From an uncultured Alphaproteobacteria bacterium (GTDB lineage Bacteria; Pseudomonadota; Alphaproteobacteria; HIMB59; GCA-002718135), in NCBI GenBank assembly GCA_902590695.1, contig CACIXR010000008.1:1-64000 (forward strand): 64,000 nt of DNA, written 5' to 3'. Made by a program: the position numbers and the translations under genes. Below, piece by piece: positions 41,442-50,448 of this stretch; position 1 is the first letter of the stretch, and each line of letters begins with the position of its first letter. The notes under the pieces were generated by a model, which saw only the letters and a list, made by a program, of their open reading frames with translations, made no database searches and had not been told where the DNA came from.

Positions 41442-42597
41442 GTTTTGATTTAATCTCTGAATAAGCCCAATCTATCCAAGGTAAAACTAATTCTATATCT
41501 GAAGTTTGAACTGTGCCTCCAGCCCATATTCTAAAAGAAGGTGGTGCTTTTGGATATCCGTTACAATCAAATCCAACATTATTTTCAGAAAGCAACTTGC
41601 AAATATCAGCCATTATAGCTCTTTGAACACTTTCATCTTTATTAGTAAACCAATCTTCAATAATTTTAAAAGTTATCCCAGTGTTTGAAATATAATTCTC
41701 ATCTTCAATTTCAGATAAAAAAGTAACCCAATCTCTTTCATTAATCCATTCTCGGATTTTTTGTAAAGAATTCTGAGATTTGGAGATTAATGAATTTAAT
41801 CCTCCTTGAGAAGAAACCCAGTTTAAAGAATCAATAATATCCTCAACACATATCATTGAAGGTGTATTAATTGTATTTCCCTCAAAGATACCTTTTATTA
41901 ATTTTTGTTTTTCAGCTAATCTAAATAATTTAGGCACAGGCCAACTAGGCGTAAAACTCTCTAATCTTTCAACGACGCGTGGAGAAATTGCTATCATTCC
42001 ATGCGCAGCCTCTCCTCCAAGTATTTTTTGCCAAGACCAAGTTATAACATCACATTTATTATAATCTATAGGCATGCCAAAAATTGCTGAAGTAGCATCA
42101 CAAATTGTTAGGCCTTTTCTGTTATCAGGTATCCAATCTCCATTAGGAACTTTGACACCTGATGTTGTTCCATTCCAAGTAAAAATAACATCATTATCAA
42201 AATTGACTTTGCTAAGGTCAGGCAGTTTGCCATAATCTTCTTCATGAATATTTAAATTATCCAATTTTAATTCACTAATTGCATCTATTACCCAATCTTT
42301 ACCAAAATTTTCCCATGCAAGTATATCGACTCCTGTTTTACCCAACAGGCACCACATAGCTGCTTCTAAAGCACCAGTATTTGATCCAGGCATTATACCC
42401 AATAAATAATCATCAGGTAATTTTAGAATATCTTTTGATTTGTCTATTGCTTCTTTTAATCTTGCTTTACATTCAACAGATCTATGAGATCTACCAGTTA
42501 AAGCATTACTCAACACTGATATGTCCCATCCTGGTCTTTTTGAGGTTGGTCCACTTGAAAAGTTTGGATTGTTAGGTTTAGTATTAGGTTTATTCAT
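41434..42597 (-). CDS. serC: phosphoserine aminotransferase
   Basis: NFSSGPTSKRPGWDISVLSNALTGRSHRS; TWSWQKILGGEAAHGMIAISPRVVERL. Confidence 0.93.
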   Translation of the reverse strand: MNKPNTKPNNPNFSSGPTSKRPGWDISVLSNALTGRSHRSVECKARLKEAIDKSKDILKLPDDYLLGIMPGSNTGALEAAMWCLLGKTGVDILAWENFGKDWVIDAISELKLDNLNIHEEDYGKLPDLSKVNFDNDVIFTWNGTTSGVKVPNGDWIPDNRKGLTICDATSAIFGMPIDYNKCDVITWSWQKILGGEAAHGMIAISPRVVERLESFTPSWPVPKLFRLAEKQKLIKGIFEGNTINTPSMICVEDIIDSLNWVSSQGGLNSLISKSQNSLQKIREWINERDWVTFLSEIEDENYISNTGITFKIIEDWFTNKDESVQRAIMADICKLLSENNVGFDCNGYPKAPPSFRIWAGGTVQTSDIELVLPWIDWAYSEIKSKHA

Positions 42598-43808
42598 ACA
42601 TTTTTTTCAAACTCATAAACTACTAAGCCATCTAAAGGTTTTGGATCAAACCATGTTGATTTAGGAGGCATAGTCAAATTTTTATTCGCGACTGTAATAA
42701 CATCACTTATTGAAGATGGAAAGATAGAAAATGCCACACTGTCATTATTTTCATCAACTTTTTTTTCTAAAGCTTCCAAACCATGACATCCGGCAATAAA
42801 TCTTATTCTCTCATCATTATTAACATCAGAAATATTTAAATGTTTTTTGAAAATAAAATTATTTAAAATATTAATATCTAGTGTGTCAACAAAATTATCA
42901 GTTTTTAATTCAGTTTTAAAATGTAATGAATACCACTTTTTTTCGTGATACATTCCAAATTGTTTATTAGATTGAGGTTTGAAAGGATTTTTTTCTTTTT
43001 TTATTTCAAAGTTTTCAGAAAGAATATCTAAAAAATTTTCTTCACTCAAACCATTTAAATCTTTAACAACTCTATTATAATCAAATATTTTAGCCTCATC
43101 ACCTGGAAACGCCGCTATCATAAAATCTTCCTGTAAAATATTTTTATTATAATTTAATTCACCAATAATTTTCATTGCACCCATTCTATGATGTCCATCA
43201 GCAATATAAAAATTATCTACCTCATTTAAAAAAACAGAAGACAGTTTTTTGATGAAAGATTCATCAGAGACACACCAAAGTTTATGAATAGATTTATCAA
43301 AACTTTCAAAATCATAATCTGGAGTATTTGATATTATAGAGGATAATAAATCTTTTATCTTATTGTTTTTTTTATATACCACATAAATAGGACCAATTTG
43401 TGTTTTTATATTTAACATTTGCTCTGCTCTTTCTCTCATCCTTGTTTCATAAATTTTTTCATGCACTTTAATTTTTTCATCTACAAAATCTGATATTTTA
43501 GAAAGAGATAAAAAACCTAGTTGAGTATGGCCTTTAAATTCAATTTGATAAATGTAATAAAATAATTCTTTATCTTTTTTAATTACATCATTTTCTTTCA
43601 TTTCATTAAAATGTGATTTAGCTTCTAAGAGAGTGTCTGCTTCTTTTAATTGTCCAACAGGATTCAAAATTTTTAAATAATTCCAATAATTATTTTTTTT
43701 AAATATTTCTATATTTTCAATACTTAAATGATCAGTAGAGGGAGCAATTAAATTTTTTGCATCTTCGTTGTAAGGACGTGTTCCTTTGAAAGGTTTAATT
43801 TCAACCAT
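42594..43808 (-). CDS. DUF1015 family protein
   Basis: IKPFKGTRPYNED; NFYIADGHHRMGAMKI; LPPKSTWFDPKPLDGLV-like C-terminus. Confidence 0.88.
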   Translation of the reverse strand: MVEIKPFKGTRPYNEDAKNLIAPSTDHLSIENIEIFKKNNYWNYLKILNPVGQLKEADTLLEAKSHFNEMKENDVIKKDKELFYYIYQIEFKGHTQLGFLSLSKISDFVDEKIKVHEKIYETRMRERAEQMLNIKTQIGPIYVVYKKNNKIKDLLSSIISNTPDYDFESFDKSIHKLWCVSDESFIKKLSSVFLNEVDNFYIADGHHRMGAMKIIGELNYNKNILQEDFMIAAFPGDEAKIFDYNRVVKDLNGLSEENFLDILSENFEIKKEKNPFKPQSNKQFGMYHEKKWYSLHFKTELKTDNFVDTLDINILNNFIFKKHLNISDVNNDERIRFIAGCHGLEALEKKVDENNDSVAFSIFPSSISDVITVANKNLTMPPKSTWFDPKPLDGLVVYEFEKNV

Positions 43809-43854
43809 AATAAAGAAACAACTTTAATTAAATAAAAAAAAATTTAAACTTAAA

Positions 43855-45219
43855 TTATGCTACTTCTGGTATTTGAGAAATAGATTTACCTATTCCATCA
43901 TCATCAATAACATCATCAGCCATTGATCCATTTAGATAATCATCATAAGCTGACATATCAAAATATCCATGACCACATAAATTAAAGAGAATAGTTTTTG
44001 ACTCACCTTTTTCTTTACATTCTAAAGCTGCATCAATAGCGCCTTTAATTGCATGGTTTCCTTCTGGAGCAGGAATAATTCCTTCTTGTTTTGCAAAAGT
44101 TAAACCAGCTTCAAAACAATCTTTTTGACCGTAAGCCTTTGCTCTCATCAGACCTAATTCATATAAATGACTTAAATGATAAGACATGCCATGGTATCTT
44201 AATCCACCAGAGTGATTAGCTGGCGGTAAGAAATCAGATCCAAGAGTATGCATTTTAATTAATGGAGTCATTTTTGCCATATCACCATGATCGTATGCAT
44301 ACTTACCTTTCGTAAATGATGGACATGATGCAGGCTCGCAACCAATTATATCAATTTTCTGACCACCTCTTAATTGTTGTCCTAAGAATGGGAACATTAA
44401 TCCAGAAAGATTACTGCCACCACCTGTACAACCAACAATTATATCAGGATAATCTCCAGCCATCTCCATTTGCATAATAGCTTCGTTACCATTTATAGTT
44501 TGATGCATTAAAACATGACCTAAAACACTTCCAAGTGAGTATTTTGCTTTACCTCCACTTTTAACGGTTGCTTCTATTGCTTCTGATATAGCTATTCCCA
44601 AGCTTCCAGGATTATCAGGATTTTCTGATAATAACTTGTTACCGAAATCAGTTAAATTAGATGGACTAGCGTGACAGTTAGCACCGAATGATTGCATCAT
44701 TAATTTTCTGTAAGGTTTATGATCAAAACTAACCTTAACCATGAAAACTTCTATATCTATACCAAAAATCTGACCTGCAAAAGCTAATGAACTTCCCCAC
44801 TGACCTGCTCCCGTTTCAGTAAAAATTTTACTAATTCCTTCTTCTTTATTAAAAAATGCTTGTGGGACTGCAGTATTTGGTTTGTGACTTCCAGTAGGAC
44901 TAACACCTTCATATTTATAATAAATTTTAGCTGGTGTATCTAAAAACTTTTCTAATCTTCTTGCTCTAAATAAAGGAGAAGGTCTCCATTGTTTGTATAC
45001 TTCTCTTACTGGCTCAGGAATTTCTATTTCTCTTTCAGTAGAAACTTCTTGCATAATTAAACTCATTGGAAATAAAGGAGCAAAGTCATCAGGACCAGCT
45101 GGTTGTTTAGTTCCAGGATGTAATGGTGGTGGTGGTGGACTTGGTAAGTCTGCATTAATATTATACCAAAACTTTGGTGCTTTATTTTCTTCAAGTAAGT
45201 ATTTAATTGAGTCACTCAT
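43855..45219 (-). CDS. trpB2: TrpB-like PLP enzyme (TrpB2 subfamily)
   Basis: WRPSPLFRARRLEKFLDTPAKIYYKYEGVSPTGSHKPNTAVPQAFF; TETGAGQWGSSLAFAG; GCTGGGSNLSG; long TrpB2-type N-terminal extension. Confidence 0.93.
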   Translation of the reverse strand: MSDSIKYLLEENKAPKFWYNINADLPSPPPPPLHPGTKQPAGPDDFAPLFPMSLIMQEVSTEREIEIPEPVREVYKQWRPSPLFRARRLEKFLDTPAKIYYKYEGVSPTGSHKPNTAVPQAFFNKEEGISKIFTETGAGQWGSSLAFAGQIFGIDIEVFMVKVSFDHKPYRKLMMQSFGANCHASPSNLTDFGNKLLSENPDNPGSLGIAISEAIEATVKSGGKAKYSLGSVLGHVLMHQTINGNEAIMQMEMAGDYPDIIVGCTGGGSNLSGLMFPFLGQQLRGGQKIDIIGCEPASCPSFTKGKYAYDHGDMAKMTPLIKMHTLGSDFLPPANHSGGLRYHGMSYHLSHLYELGLMRAKAYGQKDCFEAGLTFAKQEGIIPAPEGNHAIKGAIDAALECKEKGESKTILFNLCGHGYFDMSAYDDYLNGSMADDVIDDDGIGKSISQIPEVA

Positions 45220-45317
45220 AATAAAAGTATATTGGACTATAAAAAATTAAATTTCAACCATAAATGAAATACTTTAACTTCAAAAATGTGTCTATTTTTA
45301 TTGCTGTATTATTAGTA

Positions 45318-46235
45318 TTATATGTTTTTTACGGATATTTTACTCATTGATCTTTTTTGTCCCACAAACAGACCAATAAAAACTAAAACAATTCCGACTA
45401 CAGAACTAAATACTATTTGTTCAGAAAGAAATATGAATCCCCATATTAATGCAAAAACAGGGATTAAATAGGCAACATAAGACAAGAAAACCGGACCAGA
45501 TTGTTTAACTATATGATAGCGCATATGAAATGCAATTGCTGTTGGAAAAACACCTAAATAAATAATAGAAATTAAAGAAATTTTATTAATATTATTCTCA
45601 TAATTAATAAAATCATAGAATAAAAAAGGTAATGATATTATCGCTCCAAATAATGTAGCAAAAGTAGTAATCGAAATAGGGCTTAATTTCTTTAATTTAT
45701 TATAAGCAGCAATATTTGAAATCATATAGCCAAATGCAGCTATAATCACAAAAATTTTTGCTAGAGTACTAATGTAGTTTTCATCTTGAAAATTAAATTT
45801 ACTTATATCTAAAATAAAAATAATACCTACAAAACCTATAATAATTGATAAAAATTTAATCCAGGTAAACTTATCATCTGAAGTTAATACATGAGACATT
45901 AATAATGTTATTAAGGGGCCAACTGACATTAATAAACCTGCAGTAGAAGAGAGAATGTATTGTTCAGCCCAACTAATCAGATAGAATGGTAAAAAATTTC
46001 CAGTAATGCCTATAAAAGAAAGAATTAAAACTAAATCAAGATTTAATTTAGGATGCTTGTTATATGAATAAAATAAAATAATTAAGAATATTGATGCTAT
46101 AATTAATCTTAAAGATGCAATACTTGTGGGTGTAAAACTAGACAGACAAATTTTAATAACAAAAAAAGAAGATCCCCAAATAGCCGCTAAAATAATAAGG
46201 AGTATTAAATTATTTTGTACTAATTTGTTTAACAA
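45318..46235 (-). CDS. EamA/DMT family transporter
   Basis: AAIWGSSFFVIKICLSSFTPTSIASLRLIIAS; EamA duplication. Confidence 0.9.
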   Translation of the reverse strand: MLNKLVQNNLILLIILAAIWGSSFFVIKICLSSFTPTSIASLRLIIASIFLIILFYSYNKHPKLNLDLVLILSFIGITGNFLPFYLISWAEQYILSSTAGLLMSVGPLITLLMSHVLTSDDKFTWIKFLSIIIGFVGIIFILDISKFNFQDENYISTLAKIFVIIAAFGYMISNIAAYNKLKKLSPISITTFATLFGAIISLPFLFYDFINYENNINKISLISIIYLGVFPTAIAFHMRYHIVKQSGPVFLSYVAYLIPVFALIWGFIFLSEQIVFSSVVGIVLVFIGLFVGQKRSMSKISVKNI

Positions 46236-46238
46236 AAA

Positions 46239-46538
46239 TTAGATCTTATTTTTTGGTTGTGGTATTTTAACATCCACAGAAGGTTGCATAAATTCATCCC
46301 TTCTTCCATCCCAGAGATAGTCTGCATAATCAAATTCAGTAATCATTCTATCAGATCGCTCAAAAGTTAATCCATATTTTCTACAATAACTGGCAAACTC
46401 TTCTGCATTATCAATTGGTAAATTTTCAACAGTCCATTTTCTAGAACTTCTGTCAAATTTAAAACCATTTTTTTTAAACCAATCTCTATGATAATATGAA
46501 TCTCTACCAAAAGCTGAAAAGGTTATTTTTTTTGACAT
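46239..46538 (-). CDS. conserved-looking hypothetical protein (99 aa)
   Basis: ORF with good coding character; GRDSYYHRDWFKKNGFKFDRSSRKWTVENL. Confidence 0.55.
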   Translation of the reverse strand: MSKKITFSAFGRDSYYHRDWFKKNGFKFDRSSRKWTVENLPIDNAEEFASYCRKYGLTFERSDRMITEFDYADYLWDGRRDEFMQPSVDVKIPQPKNKI

Positions 46539-46647
46539 AAGATTATGTGCTCTTACATGAAAAACTAAGAAATAACAAATTTAATTTTTAAAATTAATTT
46601 TATTTAAAATAGTAGAAATCTAGTAGTATTTATAATATGATAATCTA

Positions 46648-46980
46648 ATGGATCTTTACAGTAGCAGTGAAATAACAGTTCATCAGTTAAGTGAACTTAA
46701 ACAAGATCACAAAAAAATTCAAATTATAGATGTAAGAGAAGATACTGAGAGAGATCATGCCTATATTAAAGGTACAATACACATGAAACTTTCAGAAATT
46801 GCAAAAAGATATACTGAATTAGATAAGGAAAAAAATATATTTGTGATGTGTCATACCGGTACAAGAAGCCAAGCGGTATGTAAATGGCTTAAAGCACAAG
46901 GTTATAATCATTGTGTTAATGTACTTGGCGGAATAGATGCGTGGGCTGCTTTAATTGACAGAAATATAAGAAGATATTAA
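46648..46980 (+). CDS. single-domain rhodanese
   Basis: IQIIDVREDTERDHAYIKGTIHMKLSEI; VMCHTGTRSQAVCKWL; VLGGIDAWA. Confidence 0.92.
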   Translation: MDLYSSSEITVHQLSELKQDHKKIQIIDVREDTERDHAYIKGTIHMKLSEIAKRYTELDKEKNIFVMCHTGTRSQAVCKWLKAQGYNHCVNVLGGIDAWAALIDRNIRRY

Positions 46981-47165
46981 GAAATACTCTCTAAATACAG
47001 ACCTAGAAAAATAATAATTACACTAACTAAAAAAAGTATTATCCTGAACAGGATTTCAATAAAAAGATTAAATCTTATTCGTTTTTTTATAATTAGTTTG
47101 TATAGAGGATTACTAATTGATAGTGAAATTAATAGTATCCCAATAATAATAACAAACCAATGCAT
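46977..47165 (-). CDS. small two-TM membrane protein (62 aa)
   Basis: Hydrophobic ORF filling the gap between flanking genes, overlapping both ends. Confidence 0.5.
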   Translation of the reverse strand: MHWFVIIIGILLISLSISNPLYKLIIKKRIRFNLFIEILFRIILFLVSVIIIFLGLYLESIS

Positions 47166-47837
47166 AAAGTTAAAAAATACATAGCTGAAGATTTAAAATT
47201 TTCAAATCAAACCATCAAAGAAATGAAGGTTAATTCCAAAAAATTTTATAATAAAATTAAAGAAAGAAGAAGCATACGTGAATTTTCAAAAGATAAAATC
47301 GATATAAATATTATAAAAAATGCGATCTTATCTGCAGGATCAGCTCCAAGTGGAGCAAATCTTCAACCTTGGCATTTTGTAGTTATAAAAAATAAAAACG
47401 TTAAAAAAAAGATTAGAATAGAAGCAGAAAAAGAAGAAGAAAATTTTTATAAGTACAAAGCTCCTAAAGAGTGGTTAGATGCGTTAACTCCTTTAGGAAC
47501 TGATGAAAATAAAAAATTTATTGAAAATGCACCTTATTTAATAGCTATATTTGAGAAAAAATTTTCAGTTTCAAAAAATAAGAAAATAAAAAATTATTAT
47601 GTAAAAGAGTCTGTCGGTATAGCTACTGGTATATTAATTACTTGTTTACATTTTTCTGGCTTAGCAATGTTAACACACACGCCAAGCCCAATGACATTTC
47701 TTAACAAAATTTTGAAAAGACCTAGTAATGAAAAACCATTTGTTTTACTTATTATTGGACGACCAGACAAAGATGTAAAAGTTCCAAAGTTTGCAAAACA
47801 AAAGAAAAAGTTTGAGGAAATTACTTCAATTTTTTAA
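47160..47837 (+). CDS. nitroreductase-fold flavoprotein, iodotyrosine deiodinase-like
   Basis: RRSIREFSKDKIDINIIKNAILSAGSAPSGANLQPWHFVVIKN; VKESVGIATGILITCLHFSGLAMLTHTPSPMTFLNKILKRPSNEKPFVLLIIGRP. Confidence 0.85.
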   Translation: MHKVKKYIAEDLKFSNQTIKEMKVNSKKFYNKIKERRSIREFSKDKIDINIIKNAILSAGSAPSGANLQPWHFVVIKNKNVKKKIRIEAEKEEENFYKYKAPKEWLDALTPLGTDENKKFIENAPYLIAIFEKKFSVSKNKKIKNYYVKESVGIATGILITCLHFSGLAMLTHTPSPMTFLNKILKRPSNEKPFVLLIIGRPDKDVKVPKFAKQKKKFEEITSIF

Positions 47838-48337
47838 CCAAGTTCTTCTGGTTTCATAGTTTCATAAACCTCATAAGGCATATGTATCCAAGGAGAATCT
47901 TCTAAATAATCAACATAATAATTTGGTTTAAACGAAGATACTGATTTATAAAACAAAACTCCAGTTCTTATTGGTTCATCTATATAAAATCCATAAGTAT
48001 GATTTAACCAATCAATACTTTTTTTAAGAGTAATTCCTGAGTCTGCCAAATCATCTACTATTAAAACTTTTGATCCAATGTTAGGGCTTGTTTTTGCTAA
48101 ATCTCTTGAAAATGTAATTGCACCTCTTTTATTTTTTACCCCTTCACCTTTATATGATTCAACAGAAAGAATTGCTAAGGGAACATCAAATATTCTTGCC
48201 ATTACATCCCCTACTCTCATACCTCCTTTTGCGATGCATACAACCTGATTAAATTGCCATCCATCCTTATGAATTTGTTTTGCTAAATCTTCTGTTTTAC
48301 TTCTATATTCGTCCCAACTAATGTGTAAATCAGACAT
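47834..48337 (-). CDS. purine phosphoribosyltransferase (xanthine/guanine-type)
   Basis: ISWDEYRSKTEDLAKQI; VVCIAKGGMRVGDVMARIFDVPLAIL; SKVLIVDDLADSGITL (PRPP loop). Confidence 0.85.
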   Translation of the reverse strand: MSDLHISWDEYRSKTEDLAKQIHKDGWQFNQVVCIAKGGMRVGDVMARIFDVPLAILSVESYKGEGVKNKRGAITFSRDLAKTSPNIGSKVLIVDDLADSGITLKKSIDWLNHTYGFYIDEPIRTGVLFYKSVSSFKPNYYVDYLEDSPWIHMPYEVYETMKPEELG

Positions 48338-48363
48338 AAATCTTCCTTTGAAATTAAGAATTA

Positions 48364-48391
48364 AACCTCTCCCTTTAAAAGAGAGAGGGTT
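48364..48391 (-). terminator. candidate hairpin between bmpA stop and PRTase start
   Basis: Reverse strand AACCCTCTCTCTTTTAAAGGGAGAGGTT: AACC/GGTT plus TCTC/GAGA arms with a 1-nt bulge, followed by T-rich sequence. Confidence 0.45.
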
Positions 48392-48404
48392 ATAAGAATT
48401 TTAA

Positions 48405-49472
48405 TTATTGTGGTACTTCGCCGTCAATACCTTGAACATAAAAGTTCATTCCAAGTAACATTCCATCAGGCGCTACTTCACCTTCAGGAACCACAAGCTC
48501 ACCAGCTTGATTATAAATCGGACCCGTGAAAGGATGGATAGTTCCATCTTTAATTCCAACTTCCATATTTACTGCTTCTTGAATTAAACTTGCTGGCATA
48601 AGTTTAGTATTATATGGTGACATTACAACCATACCTTTATCCATACCATCCCAAGTATCACCAGAAGACCAAGTGCCGTCCACAACAGCTTTTGCTCTTT
48701 CAGCATAGTAAGGGCCCCAAATATCTTCAATTGAAGTTAAATGTGCATCAGGACAAAATTCTTCTTGGTTTGAAGCTTGACCAAATGCATATACACCCGC
48801 TTTTTGAGCAGCTTGGCAAGGAGCATAAGTATCGGTATGCTGAACAATTATGTCAGCTCCTTGATTAATTAATGTATTAGCTGCATCAGCTTCTTTACCT
48901 GGGTCGTACCAAGTAAATACCCAAATAATTTTCATTTTGATATCTGGATTCACTTTTGAAGCCGCTAAATAAAATGCATTAATTCCTCTTACAACTTCAG
49001 GAATAGGGAATGAAGCTATATAACCAATAGTATTAGTTTCAGTCATATGGCCAGCAATATGCCCTTCAATCATTCTACCTTCGTAAAATCTAGCTGAATA
49101 CGTAGCAACGTTATCTGCTTGGATGTACCCAGTAGCATGTTCAAATTTTATATCAGGAAAATCCTTAGCTACTTCATGTGTCTGATCCATATAGTTGAAA
49201 GACGTTGTAAATATTAAATCATGTCCTGAGTCTGCTAGTTTTCGGATTGCTCTCACAGCATCTGCGTTTTCAGGAATATTTTCAAGATAAGTAGTAGTAA
49301 TAGAGTCACCAAGTTGGCTCTCCATATATTTTCTACCTACATCGTGCATATATGTCCAACCATGATCACCTGGAGGACCTATGTATATAAATCCAACTTT
49401 TTTAGGGTCTGCATATGCTGAACCAAATGCAAATACCAAAAAAGTAGATAAATAAGTTATTATTCTAATCAT
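48405..49472 (-). CDS. BMP-family (Med/BmpA) ABC transporter substrate-binding protein
   Basis: KKVGFIYIGPPGDHGWTYMHDVGRKYM; IFTTSFNYMDQTHEVAKDFPDIKFEHATGY. Confidence 0.92.
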   Translation of the reverse strand: MIRIITYLSTFLVFAFGSAYADPKKVGFIYIGPPGDHGWTYMHDVGRKYMESQLGDSITTTYLENIPENADAVRAIRKLADSGHDLIFTTSFNYMDQTHEVAKDFPDIKFEHATGYIQADNVATYSARFYEGRMIEGHIAGHMTETNTIGYIASFPIPEVVRGINAFYLAASKVNPDIKMKIIWVFTWYDPGKEADAANTLINQGADIIVQHTDTYAPCQAAQKAGVYAFGQASNQEEFCPDAHLTSIEDIWGPYYAERAKAVVDGTWSSGDTWDGMDKGMVVMSPYNTKLMPASLIQEAVNMEVGIKDGTIHPFTGPIYNQAGELVVPEGEVAPDGMLLGMNFYVQGIDGEVPQ

Positions 49473-49578
49473 TTTAACCTCACCTGCTAATATAACGATT
49501 ACTCAAATATATATTTAATATATACAAATAGGTTTGATCAATAAATCTATATGATTATAGGAAAAAAGAAGTGGATAT

Positions 49579-50448
49579 TTATCTGCCTTTATAAAAAGGG
49601 ATAGTTAATGAAGCTGGTGCACTAAGTTTTATTCTTAATTTATTACTAGAAATTAATACTAAAACTAAAATAGTTGCAACATATGGTGCCATACTGAAAA
49701 ATTGACCAGGGAATCTTAAACCTAAAGCCTGAAGATTCATTTGAAGAATAGTAACACCTCCAAATATATAAGCTCCAATAAGCACTCTTTCTGGTTTCCA
49801 AGTTGCAAATACAACTAAAGCTAACGCTATCCATCCACGTCCAGCTGTCATACCTTCTTGCCACATTGGAGCATAACAAATTGAAATATATGATCCTGCA
49901 AGAGCACACATAGAACCTCCAAATAAAATTGATAAAAATCTAATTTTAATAACACTATATCCTAATGCATGTGCAGAATTATGGGATTCCCCTACTGCTC
50001 TTAAAATCAAACCAGCTTTAGTTTTATAAAAAAAATAACTTACCAAAAAAACAATTAAGAAAGAAAATATAACAAAAAACCATGGTGACAAACCATCAAT
50101 TGGTGTTCCAATATATTGTTTGCCAAGCATCGAACTTAGACCTATTCCAAAAATAGTTAATGCCAATCCTGTAGCAATTTGATTTGACATTAAAAATAGA
50201 ACTAGAAAAGCAAATAAACCAGACATTATAATTCCAGATAATATAGATACAAAAAAAGCTAAAAAATAACTTCCAGTAATTACTAAGATAATAAAAGCGG
50301 ACACTGCTCCTACCAACATCATTCCCTCTACACCTAAATTTAATACTCCAGATTTTTCTGTAACTAACTCACCTATACCAGCAAAAACAAGAGGTGTTGT
50401 TGCAATTAAAACAATTTGTAATATTCCAAGTATTAAATCTAAATTCAT
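49579..50448 (-). CDS. ABC transporter permease (nucleoside/BMP type)
   Basis: TPLVFAGIGELVTEKSGVLNLGVEGMMLVGAV. Confidence 0.92.
   Translation of the reverse strand: MNLDLILGILQIVLIATTPLVFAGIGELVTEKSGVLNLGVEGMMLVGAVSAFIILVITGSYFLAFFVSILSGIIMSGLFAFLVLFLMSNQIATGLALTIFGIGLSSMLGKQYIGTPIDGLSPWFFVIFSFLIVFLVSYFFYKTKAGLILRAVGESHNSAHALGYSVIKIRFLSILFGGSMCALAGSYISICYAPMWQEGMTAGRGWIALALVVFATWKPERVLIGAYIFGGVTILQMNLQALGLRFPGQFFSMAPYVATILVLVLISSNKLRIKLSAPASLTIPFYKGR

Noticed and set aside
45264-45350. 28-aa hydrophobic ORF MKYFNFKNVSIFIAVLLVLYVFYGYFTH (+ strand)
   Set aside because: Very short, overlaps the 3' end of the convergent EamA gene; insufficient support, though a microprotein cannot be excluded
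48614-48868. 84-aa + strand ORF opposite the BMP substrate-binding gene
   Set aside because: Antisense shadow ORF with no recognisable family
49646-49909. 87-aa minus-strand ORF within the ABC permease, alternative frame
   Set aside because: Out-of-frame inside a confident permease; Trp/Cys/Tyr-rich frame-shifted translation
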